Assembly (NCBI RefSeq): GCF_015207755.1
Contig: NZ_JADEWH010000002.1
Span: 62,001 to 126,000, forward strand
Direction: 5' to 3'
Source of the DNA: Nodularia sp. LEGE 06071
GTDB taxonomy: Bacteria > Cyanobacteriota > Cyanobacteriia > Cyanobacteriales > Nostocaceae
Length of the DNA stretch: 64,000 nucleotides
The translations under genes and the position numbers were made by a program. Of this stretch, positions 8,953 to 18,300 are shown one piece after another (position 1 is the first letter of the stretch; the number at the start of each line of letters is the position of its first letter). The notes under the pieces are model-generated. The model made no database searches and had not been told where the DNA came from. It saw nothing but the letters and a program-made list of their open reading frames with translations.

Positions 8953-10251
8953 TTAAGTTGATATTTTTTCATAATTCATATTAACTAGTGGATTTAACAC
9001 TGTGACTTGAGAAGATAAATTATTCTTCATTACCTGCTGATAAATTTCAACTAGTCTATCGTTTAATCTATTGAGGTCATAATGTGACTCTACATAAGCA
9101 TGACCAGCTTGACCCATTGTTGACCAAATTTCTGGATGTTCTATAAGATAAATTAATTTTGAAGCTATGGCGTTGCTATCTCGCTCTGGAACGAGAAAAC
9201 CAGAAACACCATTGTTCACAAGTTCAGGAATACCACCGTGGAGAGTAGATATCACTGGTAAACCCATGATCATGGCTTCTTTTAATGTATTCACAGGCGC
9301 ATCTTGATTACCATCTTTGGCTGTGATACAGGGGGCGATAAAAATATCTGAATTATCAAGAATTTCCACAATTTCTGGCTGGGTTTTCCAACCAACAAGC
9401 TGGACTTGATCAGTAATATTTAGGGAATCAATGATTTGCTGTAAATCTGGTTTTAATAAGCCATCGCCAATGATATTGTACTCAATATTTGGGTAAGATT
9501 TTATAACTTGGGCAACGGCACGAATAGCGTATTCAATACCTTTCTTTTCTACAAGACGGCCAGTTGTGGCAATCCGAATTTTACCATCAATATGAGGCTG
9601 TCTGACTTTAAATGGAAACAAACTGCTATCTATACCCGAACCATGAACAACGAGTTTTTGCGGATTACAACCTAGTTTTATGGCTTTTTTCTGGAAATAT
9701 TCGCAGTTCGCTAGAAAAAAATCTCCTTGAGCAAATAGTGAATCATAAATATGTTCTCCATGCTTTCTCACAAACCAACTGATATCGTAGCCTCTAAATG
9801 TAGTAATTAATTTACCTTTGATAGCACCAATATCACGCAAAAACATCCCTTCTAAACCTAACATCCCAAACTGGCAATGAATAATATCATAAGGTTGAGA
9901 GTCTAAGAGCCGCATCGCTGAATATAGCAACCGCAAGGAGGCTGCTGTTCTAGCATATTTGAAAATGTTCAGCGATCGCAGCACAACCATCGGAGCTTTT
10001 TGCAAGTTTTTCCGGATTAATTCGATAGCTTTGAAGAAGCGCCACAAGTAATTGTGGGGCATTTTTGGTGGATAGTGTGTATGAGCTAATAGGTGATATT
10101 TTTCTACATCTGGATGAAGTTGATAAGTATGCTGTGGTGGATGTCCATAAATATCAACTTGATGACCACGGGCAATTAAACCTGTAATTTGATTGGTAAT
10201 AAATGTTTCTGATACAACCGGAAATTCTCCGACTATGAAGGCAATTCTCAT
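8953..10251 (-). CDS. Glycosyltransferase family 4, exopolysaccharide type
   Basis: The 432-residue product shows the two-domain GT-B fold. The N-terminus is MRIAFIVGEFPVVSETFI, as in colanic-acid/amylovoran WcaL/AmsK-type enzymes. The C-terminal half has the GT4 pattern: IRIATTGRLVEKKGIEYAI, YNIIGDG, QLVGWKTQPEIVEIL, FIAPCITAKDGNQDAPVN, and the donor-binding KEAMIMGLPVISTLHGG with the E-x7-E spacing. It is the first gene of the minus-strand cluster, so its promoter probably lies in the AT-rich spacer 10252-10639. Confidence 0.88.
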   Translation of the reverse strand: MRIAFIVGEFPVVSETFITNQITGLIARGHQVDIYGHPPQHTYQLHPDVEKYHLLAHTHYPPKMPHNYLWRFFKAIELIRKNLQKAPMVVLRSLNIFKYARTAASLRLLYSAMRLLDSQPYDIIHCQFGMLGLEGMFLRDIGAIKGKLITTFRGYDISWFVRKHGEHIYDSLFAQGDFFLANCEYFQKKAIKLGCNPQKLVVHGSGIDSSLFPFKVRQPHIDGKIRIATTGRLVEKKGIEYAIRAVAQVIKSYPNIEYNIIGDGLLKPDLQQIIDSLNITDQVQLVGWKTQPEIVEILDNSDIFIAPCITAKDGNQDAPVNTLKEAMIMGLPVISTLHGGIPELVNNGVSGFLVPERDSNAIASKLIYLIEHPEIWSTMGQAGHAYVESHYDLNRLNDRLVEIYQQVMKNNLSSQVTVLNPLVNMNYEKIST

Positions 10252-10639
10252 ACTTATCTCTTACAGGTTACTAGCTGTTTTAAATTTAATCTCTTAGAGA
10301 TGTTTGGGTATGGACAATAATTGGTTCCGGGCTGGATTTTTCCAATGCATCACAATTTTTGAGCAAAAAACCATATTTTTTAGAATACATAAAAATTTTT
10401 CAAAAATATCCCCAAACAAAAAACTAAATCAAAAAAATATATATGGCACAAATATTTAATCTGTTGTTTATATTTAAAACAAGTAAATATTTTCAATATC
10501 CATCTAAAGATATATTTAAATGCGGTGGATGTCTTCTGTAAAGCTGCACTTGATTCACCTGACAGCTAAATGGTCAGAGAAATCCAATATAAAATCAAAG
10601 ATACAATTAATACTAGTAGTATCTTGGAATCAACTGGAT
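10252..10639. other. AT-rich divergent spacer
   Basis: This spacer separates the minus-strand polysaccharide cluster from the plus-strand cruP gene. It is very AT-rich and probably holds both promoters. I see no open gene; the in-frame extension of cruP up to an ATG at 10520 looks non-coding. Confidence 0.5.
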
Positions 10640-12190
10640 ATGTCCCCATCGTTAACTGAAAAAATTCTCTCCCAACTACCAGGCGATGTTCTCGGAGGTT
10701 TGCGTCAAGGCGATCGCCTTTTAACATCCATTAGAGAAAATACCGCCCCAGTCCCCACGGTAGTTACAGAAAGCCAGCAGCCATTAGACGCTGTAGACTG
10801 GGATGTGATCGTCTGCGGTGGAACTTTAGGGATTTTAATTGCTTGCGCCTTAGCAGTGAAGGGGCTGCGGGTGGCCTTAATGGAACGGGGAATTTTACGG
10901 GGGAGAGAACAAGAGTGGAATATTTCTCGCCCAGAATTAGACGTATTTGTAGAATTAAACTTGCTGAGTCCTGAAGAATTAGCACAAGCGATCGCAACTA
11001 AATATAACCCCGCACGAGTCAGTTTTGCAGGTAGTCCCCAAATCTGGGTAGAGGATGTCTTAAATATCGGCGTAGATCCAGTTTATCTCCTAGATACCTT
11101 GAAAACTCGATTTCTGGCGGTTGGGGGAAAGTTGTTAGAAAATACACCCTTCACTGATGCGATCGTTCATCCAGAAGGAGTCATAGTCAATCACCAATAT
11201 AAAACTAAATTATTAATCGACGCAATGGGACATTTTTCTCCCATCACCCGCCAAGCCCGCCAAGGCAAAAAACCAGATGCTTTGTGCTTAGTCGTGGGAA
11301 GTTGCGCCCAAGGTTTTCCGGAAAATAACTCAGGCGACTTGTTGTTATCATTTACGTCTTTGCAAAATCAATGTCAGTATTTTTGGGAAGCTTTCCCAGC
11401 TAAAGATGGCAGAACTACTTACTTATTTACATACATGGATGCAGAACCACAACGCTTGACTTTAGCAGCATTGTTTGAAGAATATCTGCGACTGCTACCA
11501 GAATACCAGGGTGTGGAATTAAACCAATTGCAATTTCAACGAGCGCTGTTTGGCTTCTTTCCTACCTATCGCCAAAGTCCCATCAAAACCCCTTGGAATC
11601 GCCTTTTAACCGTGGGAGACAGCAGTGGTAGTCAGTCTCCCTTGAGTTTTGGCGGCTTTGGGGCAATGGTACGTCACCTGAAGCGGTTAACATTTGGTAT
11701 TCATGAAGCACTAGAAAGCAATCAATTATCTGCCAAAAATTTAGCCCTGTTGCAACCCTATCAACCAAATCTCACAGTTACCTGGTTGTTTCAAAAAGCC
11801 ATGAGTGTGGAAATAAATCAGAAAATCGCCCCAGATCAAATTAACCAACTACTCCAGGCGGTATTTCAGGAAATGCAACAACTGGGGACACCAGTCTTAA
11901 AACCGTTTTTGCAAGATGTGGTGCAGTTTTCGGGACTGACACAAACACTGTTAAAAACTGGTTTATTTCATCCGGGATTAGTGGCCAAAATTATTCCGCA
12001 AGTAGGTTTGACAAATTTAGTTGATTGGATAGGGCATTATAGTAATCTAGGTATATACACTGCCTTGTTTCGGTTAAGTCCCATGCTAGAAACATGGGTA
12101 AAGAATCAGCCCAGCGAACAACAATATTATTGGCATCGTTTAATTGATGCCTGGAAATATGGTTCTGGTGCTGACTATTCTGACGAATGA
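10640..12190 (+). CDS. cruP: CruP, lycopene cyclase CruA-type paralogue (FAD-dependent)
   Basis: This 516-residue flavoprotein has an N-terminal dinucleotide-binding fold (WDVIVCGGTLGILIACALA). It carries segments I recognise from plant and cyanobacterial CruP: LRGREQEWNISRPELD, IWVEDVLNIGVDPVYLLDTL, LLIDAMGHFSPITRQARQG, LFGFFPTYRQSP, and the FAD-contact region VGDSSGSQSPLSFGGFGAM. CruA is a lycopene cyclase. CruP is linked in plants to limiting beta-carotene epoxide and reactive oxygen damage and has weak or no cyclase activity. I start at the ATG at 10640 (MSPSLTEKIL) because the 40 codons before it do not resemble the family. A membrane-protein gene follows after 22 bases. Confidence 0.8.
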   Translation: MSPSLTEKILSQLPGDVLGGLRQGDRLLTSIRENTAPVPTVVTESQQPLDAVDWDVIVCGGTLGILIACALAVKGLRVALMERGILRGREQEWNISRPELDVFVELNLLSPEELAQAIATKYNPARVSFAGSPQIWVEDVLNIGVDPVYLLDTLKTRFLAVGGKLLENTPFTDAIVHPEGVIVNHQYKTKLLIDAMGHFSPITRQARQGKKPDALCLVVGSCAQGFPENNSGDLLLSFTSLQNQCQYFWEAFPAKDGRTTYLFTYMDAEPQRLTLAALFEEYLRLLPEYQGVELNQLQFQRALFGFFPTYRQSPIKTPWNRLLTVGDSSGSQSPLSFGGFGAMVRHLKRLTFGIHEALESNQLSAKNLALLQPYQPNLTVTWLFQKAMSVEINQKIAPDQINQLLQAVFQEMQQLGTPVLKPFLQDVVQFSGLTQTLLKTGLFHPGLVAKIIPQVGLTNLVDWIGHYSNLGIYTALFRLSPMLETWVKNQPSEQQYYWHRLIDAWKYGSGADYSDE

Positions 12191-12212
12191 TTGCCAAAAA
12201 CTTGAATATTAG

Positions 12213-12935
12213 ATGTGTGAGAATAACATGATTGAGCAGAAATCTTTAGGCATAAAATACTTTACGGTACTGATTGGCTTCCTGCGCGATCGCCAGGGTT
12301 TTCTTGACGAAGTTCGCCAAGGTGCGAGATTACCAAGCAAAATTATTTCTTTGTTGGTTTGTAGTTCCATTTTTCTGGCGATTTATGGCGGCATTATTGG
12401 TGCATACCATAGCTGGATGCAAGCTTTATCTTCCGCTATCAAACTACCAGCACTCTATCTGATTACACTGCTAATTTGTCTGCCCACATTGTATTTTTCT
12501 AATATTATTTTTGGTTCCAAACGTACTTTTACTCAACACTTTACACTAGTCTTAACTGCGGTTTCCGTGACTAGTGTACTCTTATTTAGTTTTGCCCCAA
12601 TTACACTTTTTTTCTTAATTACTACCAATAATTACCAATTTTTAATTTTATTAAATGTAGTAATTTTTACGATAACAGGAATTATTGGGATATCTTCTTT
12701 ATATCAGGCCATGAATTTAGTTTTAGAACAAGATAATCAAGGGAGCAAAACACGTCAGAAAATCTTACGATTTTGGCTGCTTCTCTATGCTTTCGTAGGC
12801 AGTCAGTTGGGATGGACTCTCAGACCTTTTTTTGGTGCGCCTGATTCGACCTTTCAATTGTTTCGAGAAAGAGAAGGTAATTTTTATCTGAGTGTTATTC
12901 AAGCTATTAGCTACCTTTTAGGATTCGGTTCATGA
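12213..12935 (+). CDS. Conserved integral membrane protein, Yip1-like layout
   Basis: The 240-residue product has about five or six hydrophobic segments after a short cytoplasmic N-terminus ([20 protein letters not shown]). Its layout resembles Yip1-domain proteins. Cyanobacterial homologues sometimes carry a dubious actin-binding label. It starts 22 bases after cruP, so co-transcription is likely; an alternative ATG lies at 12228. Its last 25 bases overlap the 3' end of nifV on the other strand. Function unknown. Confidence 0.7.
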   Translation: MCENNMIEQKSLGIKYFTVLIGFLRDRQGFLDEVRQGARLPSKIISLLVCSSIFLAIYGGIIGAYHSWMQALSSAIKLPALYLITLLICLPTLYFSNIIFGSKRTFTQHFTLVLTAVSVTSVLLFSFAPITLFFLITTNNYQFLILLNVVIFTITGIIGISSLYQAMNLVLEQDNQGSKTRQKILRFWLLLYAFVGSQLGWTLRPFFGAPDSTFQLFREREGNFYLSVIQAISYLLGFGS

Positions 12936-14053
12936 GTATGCTTCTGTCCTTGGGCTAAATGCAAAAGTTCTTGCGTAGTTAAACTACGTTTGTTCTCCAC
13001 AGACGCTTGTCGCACTGCATCCAAGACAGACTGGGTTGCTTCTGGGTTCAGAGAAATACCATGCTGCTCTAGCACATTAGACAATAAATGCCTACCAGAA
13101 TGCTTACCCACAACCAAACGCCTTTCCCCGCCTACCTCTTCCGGGGCAAAGGGTTCGTAAGTATGAGGATTTTTTAGTACACCATGAGCATGGATACCTG
13201 ATTCGTGAGCAAAACTATTGTCGCCCACAATTGCTTTCCCAGGATGTACATCGTACCCTGATGCTGATGCTACAAGTCGGGATAATTCCACTAAGCGAGA
13301 AGTATCAATTCCTAAATTAGTATTATGGATGCGTTTGAGAGCCATCACGACTTCTTCTAAAGCGGCATTTCCGGCTCTTTCTCCTAAACCATTGACTGTT
13401 GTATTCGCTGATAAAGCACCAGCCTTGATCCCGGCGAGAGTGTTCGCAGTGGCTAAACCAAAATCATTGTGGGTGTGCATTTCTACGGGTATGGATAATG
13501 CTGTCACCAATTGTTTAACTTGTGTATAGGTAGTGAAAGGATCGAGAACTCCTACTGTGTCACAAAAACGAAACCGTGATGCACCACATTCTTGAGCATA
13601 AAGCGCTACATCCAAGAGGAATTGTGACTCGGCTCTAGAGGAATCTTCTCCGCCTACGGAAACAAACAGCCCATGATCGAGGGCAAAGCTGATACTATTC
13701 CCCAGTTTCTCTAAAACTACTGGCCATTTTCCCTGAAATTTCACGGCAATTTGGATCGCAGAGACAGGAATTGATATATGCACTCGCTGCAAACCACAAT
13801 CTATACAAGCTTGAATATCTGAAATTACGGCGCGGTTCCAACCCAGGAGGTCAGCTTGCAAGCCTAAGTCAGCAATTGTCGCGATCGCGTATTGTTCGGC
13901 TTCACCCATTGCGGGAATCCCGACTTCTAATTCATGAACTCCAATGGCATCCAGTAATTGAGCGATCGCTATTTTCTCCTGCAAGTTAAAGGCCACACCA
14001 GCCGCTTGTTCCCCATCACGCAAAGTTGTGTCGTTGATCACAGTTTGATTCAT
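12911..14053 (-). CDS. nifV: Homocitrate synthase NifV
   Basis: A 380-residue enzyme of the DRE-TIM metallolyase family. NifV condenses acetyl-CoA with 2-oxoglutarate to give homocitrate, the organic ligand of the nitrogenase FeMo cofactor. The signature [17 protein letters not shown] is at the N-terminus. The metal-binding [13 protein letters not shown] and [18 protein letters not shown] are in the middle, and the NifV-typical [20 protein letters not shown] comes later. I start at the ATG at 14053 ([16 protein letters not shown]); the frame is open a further 12 codons upstream. No nifZ or nifT lies next to it, unlike the nifVZT arrangement known in Anabaena. It overlaps the convergent membrane-protein gene by 25 bases. 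Confidence 0.93.
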   Translation of the reverse strand: MNQTVINDTTLRDGEQAAGVAFNLQEKIAIAQLLDAIGVHELEVGIPAMGEAEQYAIATIADLGLQADLLGWNRAVISDIQACIDCGLQRVHISIPVSAIQIAVKFQGKWPVVLEKLGNSISFALDHGLFVSVGGEDSSRAESQFLLDVALYAQECGASRFRFCDTVGVLDPFTTYTQVKQLVTALSIPVEMHTHNDFGLATANTLAGIKAGALSANTTVNGLGERAGNAALEEVVMALKRIHNTNLGIDTSRLVELSRLVASASGYDVHPGKAIVGDNSFAHESGIHAHGVLKNPHTYEPFAPEEVGGERRLVVGKHSGRHLLSNVLEQHGISLNPEATQSVLDAVRQASVENKRSLTTQELLHLAQGQKHTHEPNPKR

Positions 14054-14250
14054 TTCCGTAAGGCCTCTGTTATCATACTTAATATACAAAACTTTTCCTG
14101 TGTAAATAAGTAAAACTACAATTATGTCCCAGGATTATAGAGTAAATAAAAGTACAGCCAGTTTTCTGTCCCTCTTCTTTTCTGGGTAAAAGCATAATGC
14201 AGAGATGCCTGTGCTGCCTGCGGCATCGACTGAGCTTGATTAGATCAAAC

Positions 14251-14328
14251 AATTTTAGATTTTAGATTTTAGATAGCGCAGCGTTAGCGAGTCCGCGTTC
14301 GCGCAGCGTCTCGTAGAGAGCGTCTTTT
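14251..14328 (+). repeat. Short ATTTTAG tandem repeat plus GC-rich dispersed repeat
   Basis: Three copies of ATTTTAG are followed directly by a block rich in GCGCAGCG, TTAGCGAG and CTCGTAGAGAGCG. This block has the look of the small palindromic dispersed repeats of Nostocales. A CACAGATAAATCAGA segment follows and is also found just after the 5499-5604 repeat (near 5607). Confidence 0.6.
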
Positions 14329-14499
14329 GGATTGACTCCACAGATAAATCAGATATCGGTCAATAATCGTCCATCCTCTTCTATCTGCGGTTAATTCATT
14401 CTTGTTCCTGCTATACCTCACGAATGTGGAAATCGCTAGATCATTTTCTCATCTGGTGAGGTAAAATTTTTTCCTTGTTCATCTGTCTTTAAGTGTAGA

Positions 14500-14728
14500 A
14501 ATTCGGGGAGAAAATGGAAGTAAATCTGCTGAAGGAGGTAGTCTTTGTGGTGCTTTGGGTGGAGGTAATAGCGACAAGATAAAATTATCATTTGGTGGTT
14601 ATGTTCTATTAGCAACCGTGGCTCTCATTGGTTGATAAATTCTGCTATTGAACAATACAAACAACCCCAGCAGCAATCAGAATACACTGAGTTTATAGGG
14701 GTATTTATTAATCATTATACTGACTAAT
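14500..14728 (+). pseudogene. Possible fossil of a small membrane protein gene
   Basis: One frame reads SAEGGSLCGALGGGNSDKIK, then a hydrophobic segment LSFGGYVLLATVALIG and a stop. A second frame continues at once with LINSAIEQYKQPQQQ and EYTEFIGVFINHYTD, then stops. The two pieces could be one small protein broken by a frameshift. No family is recognised and chance is possible. Confidence 0.25.
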
Positions 14729-15301
14729 AGTTCCTTAATGGTACATTCAAGCATCTCAGGACTTGTAGAGTTTTAGCCCCAAGGTTAGTTTTTCTGATCA
14801 TTTTCAAATGTCAAGAATTCTTGCAAATTTTCTGTCCCAAAAATAATTGCAATTTGTAAATTTTTGTATTAATTAAAACTTTTAAAGTTATATTTTATTA
14901 AGTAACTAATATGGAAATGCTTTGAGAGCAATGTTTACAAAAATGACGATAACTGAAATAAATGTGTGAAAAATTACATGATTTATGCTGGCGATAGCTT
15001 AAATATTGCACTTGGGTGGTTTGACCCCCTCCGGGTCAGAGCATTAATTAGTGTAATCTCTGAAAGTAAAAGATCATCTATCCCGCATTCAACAATACAA
15101 TGGGTTTGAGAACTACAAAAATTTCCTCAATATCCCAAGTTGTATACTCACTGACGCGATAGCCAGGAAAGATTTTTTTGATATCCCACCAAATTTATAT
15201 TCAATAATCTGATTTATCTCCTTTTCTAAGTCAATAACCGTCGGTAACCAAGCAGTTTCGAGCTATATCTTTCGCTAGGTAGTTCTGATATCCATCAGAT
15301 A

Positions 15302-18300
15302 ATGAAAATTGATGAATTAACTATGAGATTAAAAAATCAGCTAATTGAATCGCCTAATTTATATCATGCTATTGATCAATTTCCTTTAACGATTAGCCCT
15401 GATAGTTATGTAGTCGATGCCATTATCTTGATGAGTCAAGAACCCAGGATGAATTCGTCACCAACCGACTCAAATTATCGGTTAGTTGACAGGAGAGGTA
15501 ATCGTCAGGTTAATACCTGTATTTTGGTTGTAGAGCAAGGCTTCGTATTAGGTATTTTTACAACTACAGATGTAATTAGAATCACGGCTAGCCGCAGAAA
15601 TTTATCTCAGGTGAAAATGGCTGAAGTCATGGTGAAGCCAGTGATTAGCCTGACACCATCCCATTCTCAGGATATCTTTACAGCTTTCTCACTATTGCGT
15701 CAGCATCAAATTTGCCATCTGCCTGTTTTAGATCAACAGGGGCAATTAGTCGGGCTGGTCACCGAAACTACCTTGCTCAACACCTTTGCGCTGAATACGG
15801 TGAGCGCTGTCGAAATCTATCCGCAAAATGTACAGCCACCAAAGCTCAAGGACTGCCAAACTCACGATCATTTAAAAACATGGTTTGACGCACAAACAGT
15901 TGAAGTCATGCAAGTTAATCAAGAACTTCAGCAAGCCCTCACAGAACTCCAAGCGGTGCAAGAAAAACTGGCGGTGGCGCGTGAAATCGCCGAATTAGAA
16001 CGTCAGCGTTATCAAGATTTATCTGAGTTCGCTTCTCATGGTTATTTAGTCAGCGATACCACAGGTGTGATTCAAGAAGCTAACCATGCAGCAGCTACCT
16101 TGCTGTGTGGACAACAGAATGATCTGGTGGGCAAATCATTAGTTGTGTTTATTGCTGAACAAGACCGTCAAAGTTTTATCACCCAACTCCAGACATTACA
16201 GCAGATAGAAGACTGGGAAATTCACCTCCAGCCACGGGATAGTCTCTCTTTCCCAGCTAGTCTCAGAGCAGCGGCCATCTATGACTCACAGGGTCAGCGA
16301 GTGGGTTGGCGCTGGTCGCTTTGTGACATTAGCGCCCGCAAACAAACAGAAGAAACTTTATTCCAAGCCACCAATGAGTTAGAAATCCGGGTAGAGGAAC
16401 GCACACAGGAACTTCTTTTATCTAACGAGCTTTTACAACAGGAAATCACCGAACGCCAGCAGATAGAAGAGTCATTGCGGCAAAGTGAGCAACTGTATCG
16501 CCAGTTAGTGGAAACTCAAACCGACTTGATTGTCCGCGTAGATTTGCAGGGAAGAGTTACTTTTGCAAATAAAGTACTTTGCCAAGCGTTGGATCAGCAA
16601 TTAGACCAGTTACTGGGTGAATGGTTTTTTCAGTTTTTCCATCCAGATAACTTGCCTCAAGTCACAGAAAATATCAGAAAATTGATCTGCCCACCCCATG
16701 ACTTGTTCACTGATGAGCAACCTTTGTTGACAGTTAACGGTATGCGCTGGGTGCAATGGCAGGTGGGAGCAATTCAGAATGAAACCGGAGAAGTGGTGGA
16801 ATTGCTGGGGGTAGGCAGAGATATCACCGAGCGCCAGCAGATGGAGTCAGCGCTGCACAAAAGTGAGGAAAAATTTCGCAACTTTGCTGAACAAACCCAA
16901 GCCGTGATTTGGATGTCAACCCCAGATTTAAGCCAGCACTTGTATGTTAGTCCGGCTTTTGAAAAAATTTGGCATCGTTCTTGCCAAAGTCTAGCTGACC
17001 AACCTGACTCTTGGATAGAAACAATTCATCCAGATGATCTCGATCGCCTGATGGCAAAAATCAAACGACAGATGCAGCATCAGTCTGCTGATGTAGAATA
17101 TCGCATTTTCCGCCCTGATGGTTCGATCCGCTGGATCTGGGATCGGGGTTTTAGCATCTATAATCAACAAGGAGAGGTGGAATATACTGCCAGGTTTGCC
17201 GAAGATATCACCGAGCGCAAGCAGATAGAAGATTCACTGCGGGAGAGTGAGCGGCGACTAACTTTAGCCCTGGAAGCCACTAAAATGGGTACCTGGGACT
17301 GGGATCTCCGCACGAATCAAGTCATCTGCTCTGCCAATATGGCGCTCCTTTATCGTTTCCCCAGTAGTCCTAGTGGTGTAAGCATAGAAGAATTTTTGAA
17401 CTTAGTTCATCCTGAAGACCGCAAAGGTTTGTCTGAGGTGATCTCTTGCAGTATTGCGGAAACAAGTGAATATCAAACCGAATTTCGGGTTGTTTGGCCC
17501 GATGGCACTATTCAGTGGCTCAGTGGCAACGGTAAAGTATTTTGTAACGAACTGGGTGAGCCAATTCGGTTGATCGGTACAACTCGGTGCATTGGCGAAC
17601 GCAAACAGGCAGAAGCCGCACTGCGAGCTAGTGAAGAACGTTATCGTTCAGTCGTTGCTGCCATGCAGGAGGGAATCATTGTATATGAAGCTAATGGCAA
17701 TATAGCTGCCTGTAATGCCAGTGCTGAAAGAATCCTGGGGCGGACTTGTGACCAAATGCTCAGGCACATCTCTGACGATCCCTTCTGGCAGACAATCAAA
17801 GAAGATGGCTCTCCCTTTCCTGGTGAAATGCATCCATCAATGGTCACCTTACGTACAGGCCAACCCTGCTCGAATGTGGTCATGGGACTGTATCCGCCCA
17901 ATGGACAACTCACCTGGATTTCCATTAATTCCCAACCCTTGTTTCACGACAATGATCCTGTTCCTTATGGTGTCATCGCTTCTTTTTCTGACATTAGCGA
18001 TCGCAAACAAGCACAAGAAAAAATTGGCGAGCAAGCAGCCTTACTGGATATTGCCACCAATGCGATTTTAGTTCGAGATTTTGAAAGCAAAATCCTCTAC
18101 TGGAATCAAGGTGCAGAACGGATGTATGGTTGGCAAGCAGAAGAGGCTATAGGCCAAGACCCCCAGCAGCTTTTTTACAGAAAAAATTCGCAGCAACTGA
18201 AAGTAGCCCTGAAAGCGGTGATTAAATCTGGCTCGTGGCAGGGTGAGTTACGTAAATTTACAAAATCTGGCTCAGAAATTGTCATAGAAAGCCGTTGGAC

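Larger units (their letters stand above)
14054..15301. other. Long intergenic region with repeats and a possible gene fossil
   Basis: About 1.25 kb without an intact gene. It holds a short ATTTTAG tandem repeat (14251-14274), a GC-rich repeat (14275-14328), a perfect hairpin TGACCC/GGGTCA (15022-15038), and protein-like fragments near 14500-14730. The 3' part is AT-rich and presumably carries the promoter of the histidine kinase gene at 15302. Confidence 0.6.

Noticed and set aside
12911-12935. Overlap of nifV and the membrane-protein gene taken as a sign of an annotation or frame error
   Set aside because: Both ends are protein-like and close to normal lengths, and short convergent overlaps are common.
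15022-15038. TGACCC/GGGTCA hairpin as a terminator
   Set aside because: It has no T-run and no gene just upstream on either strand; its role is unknown.
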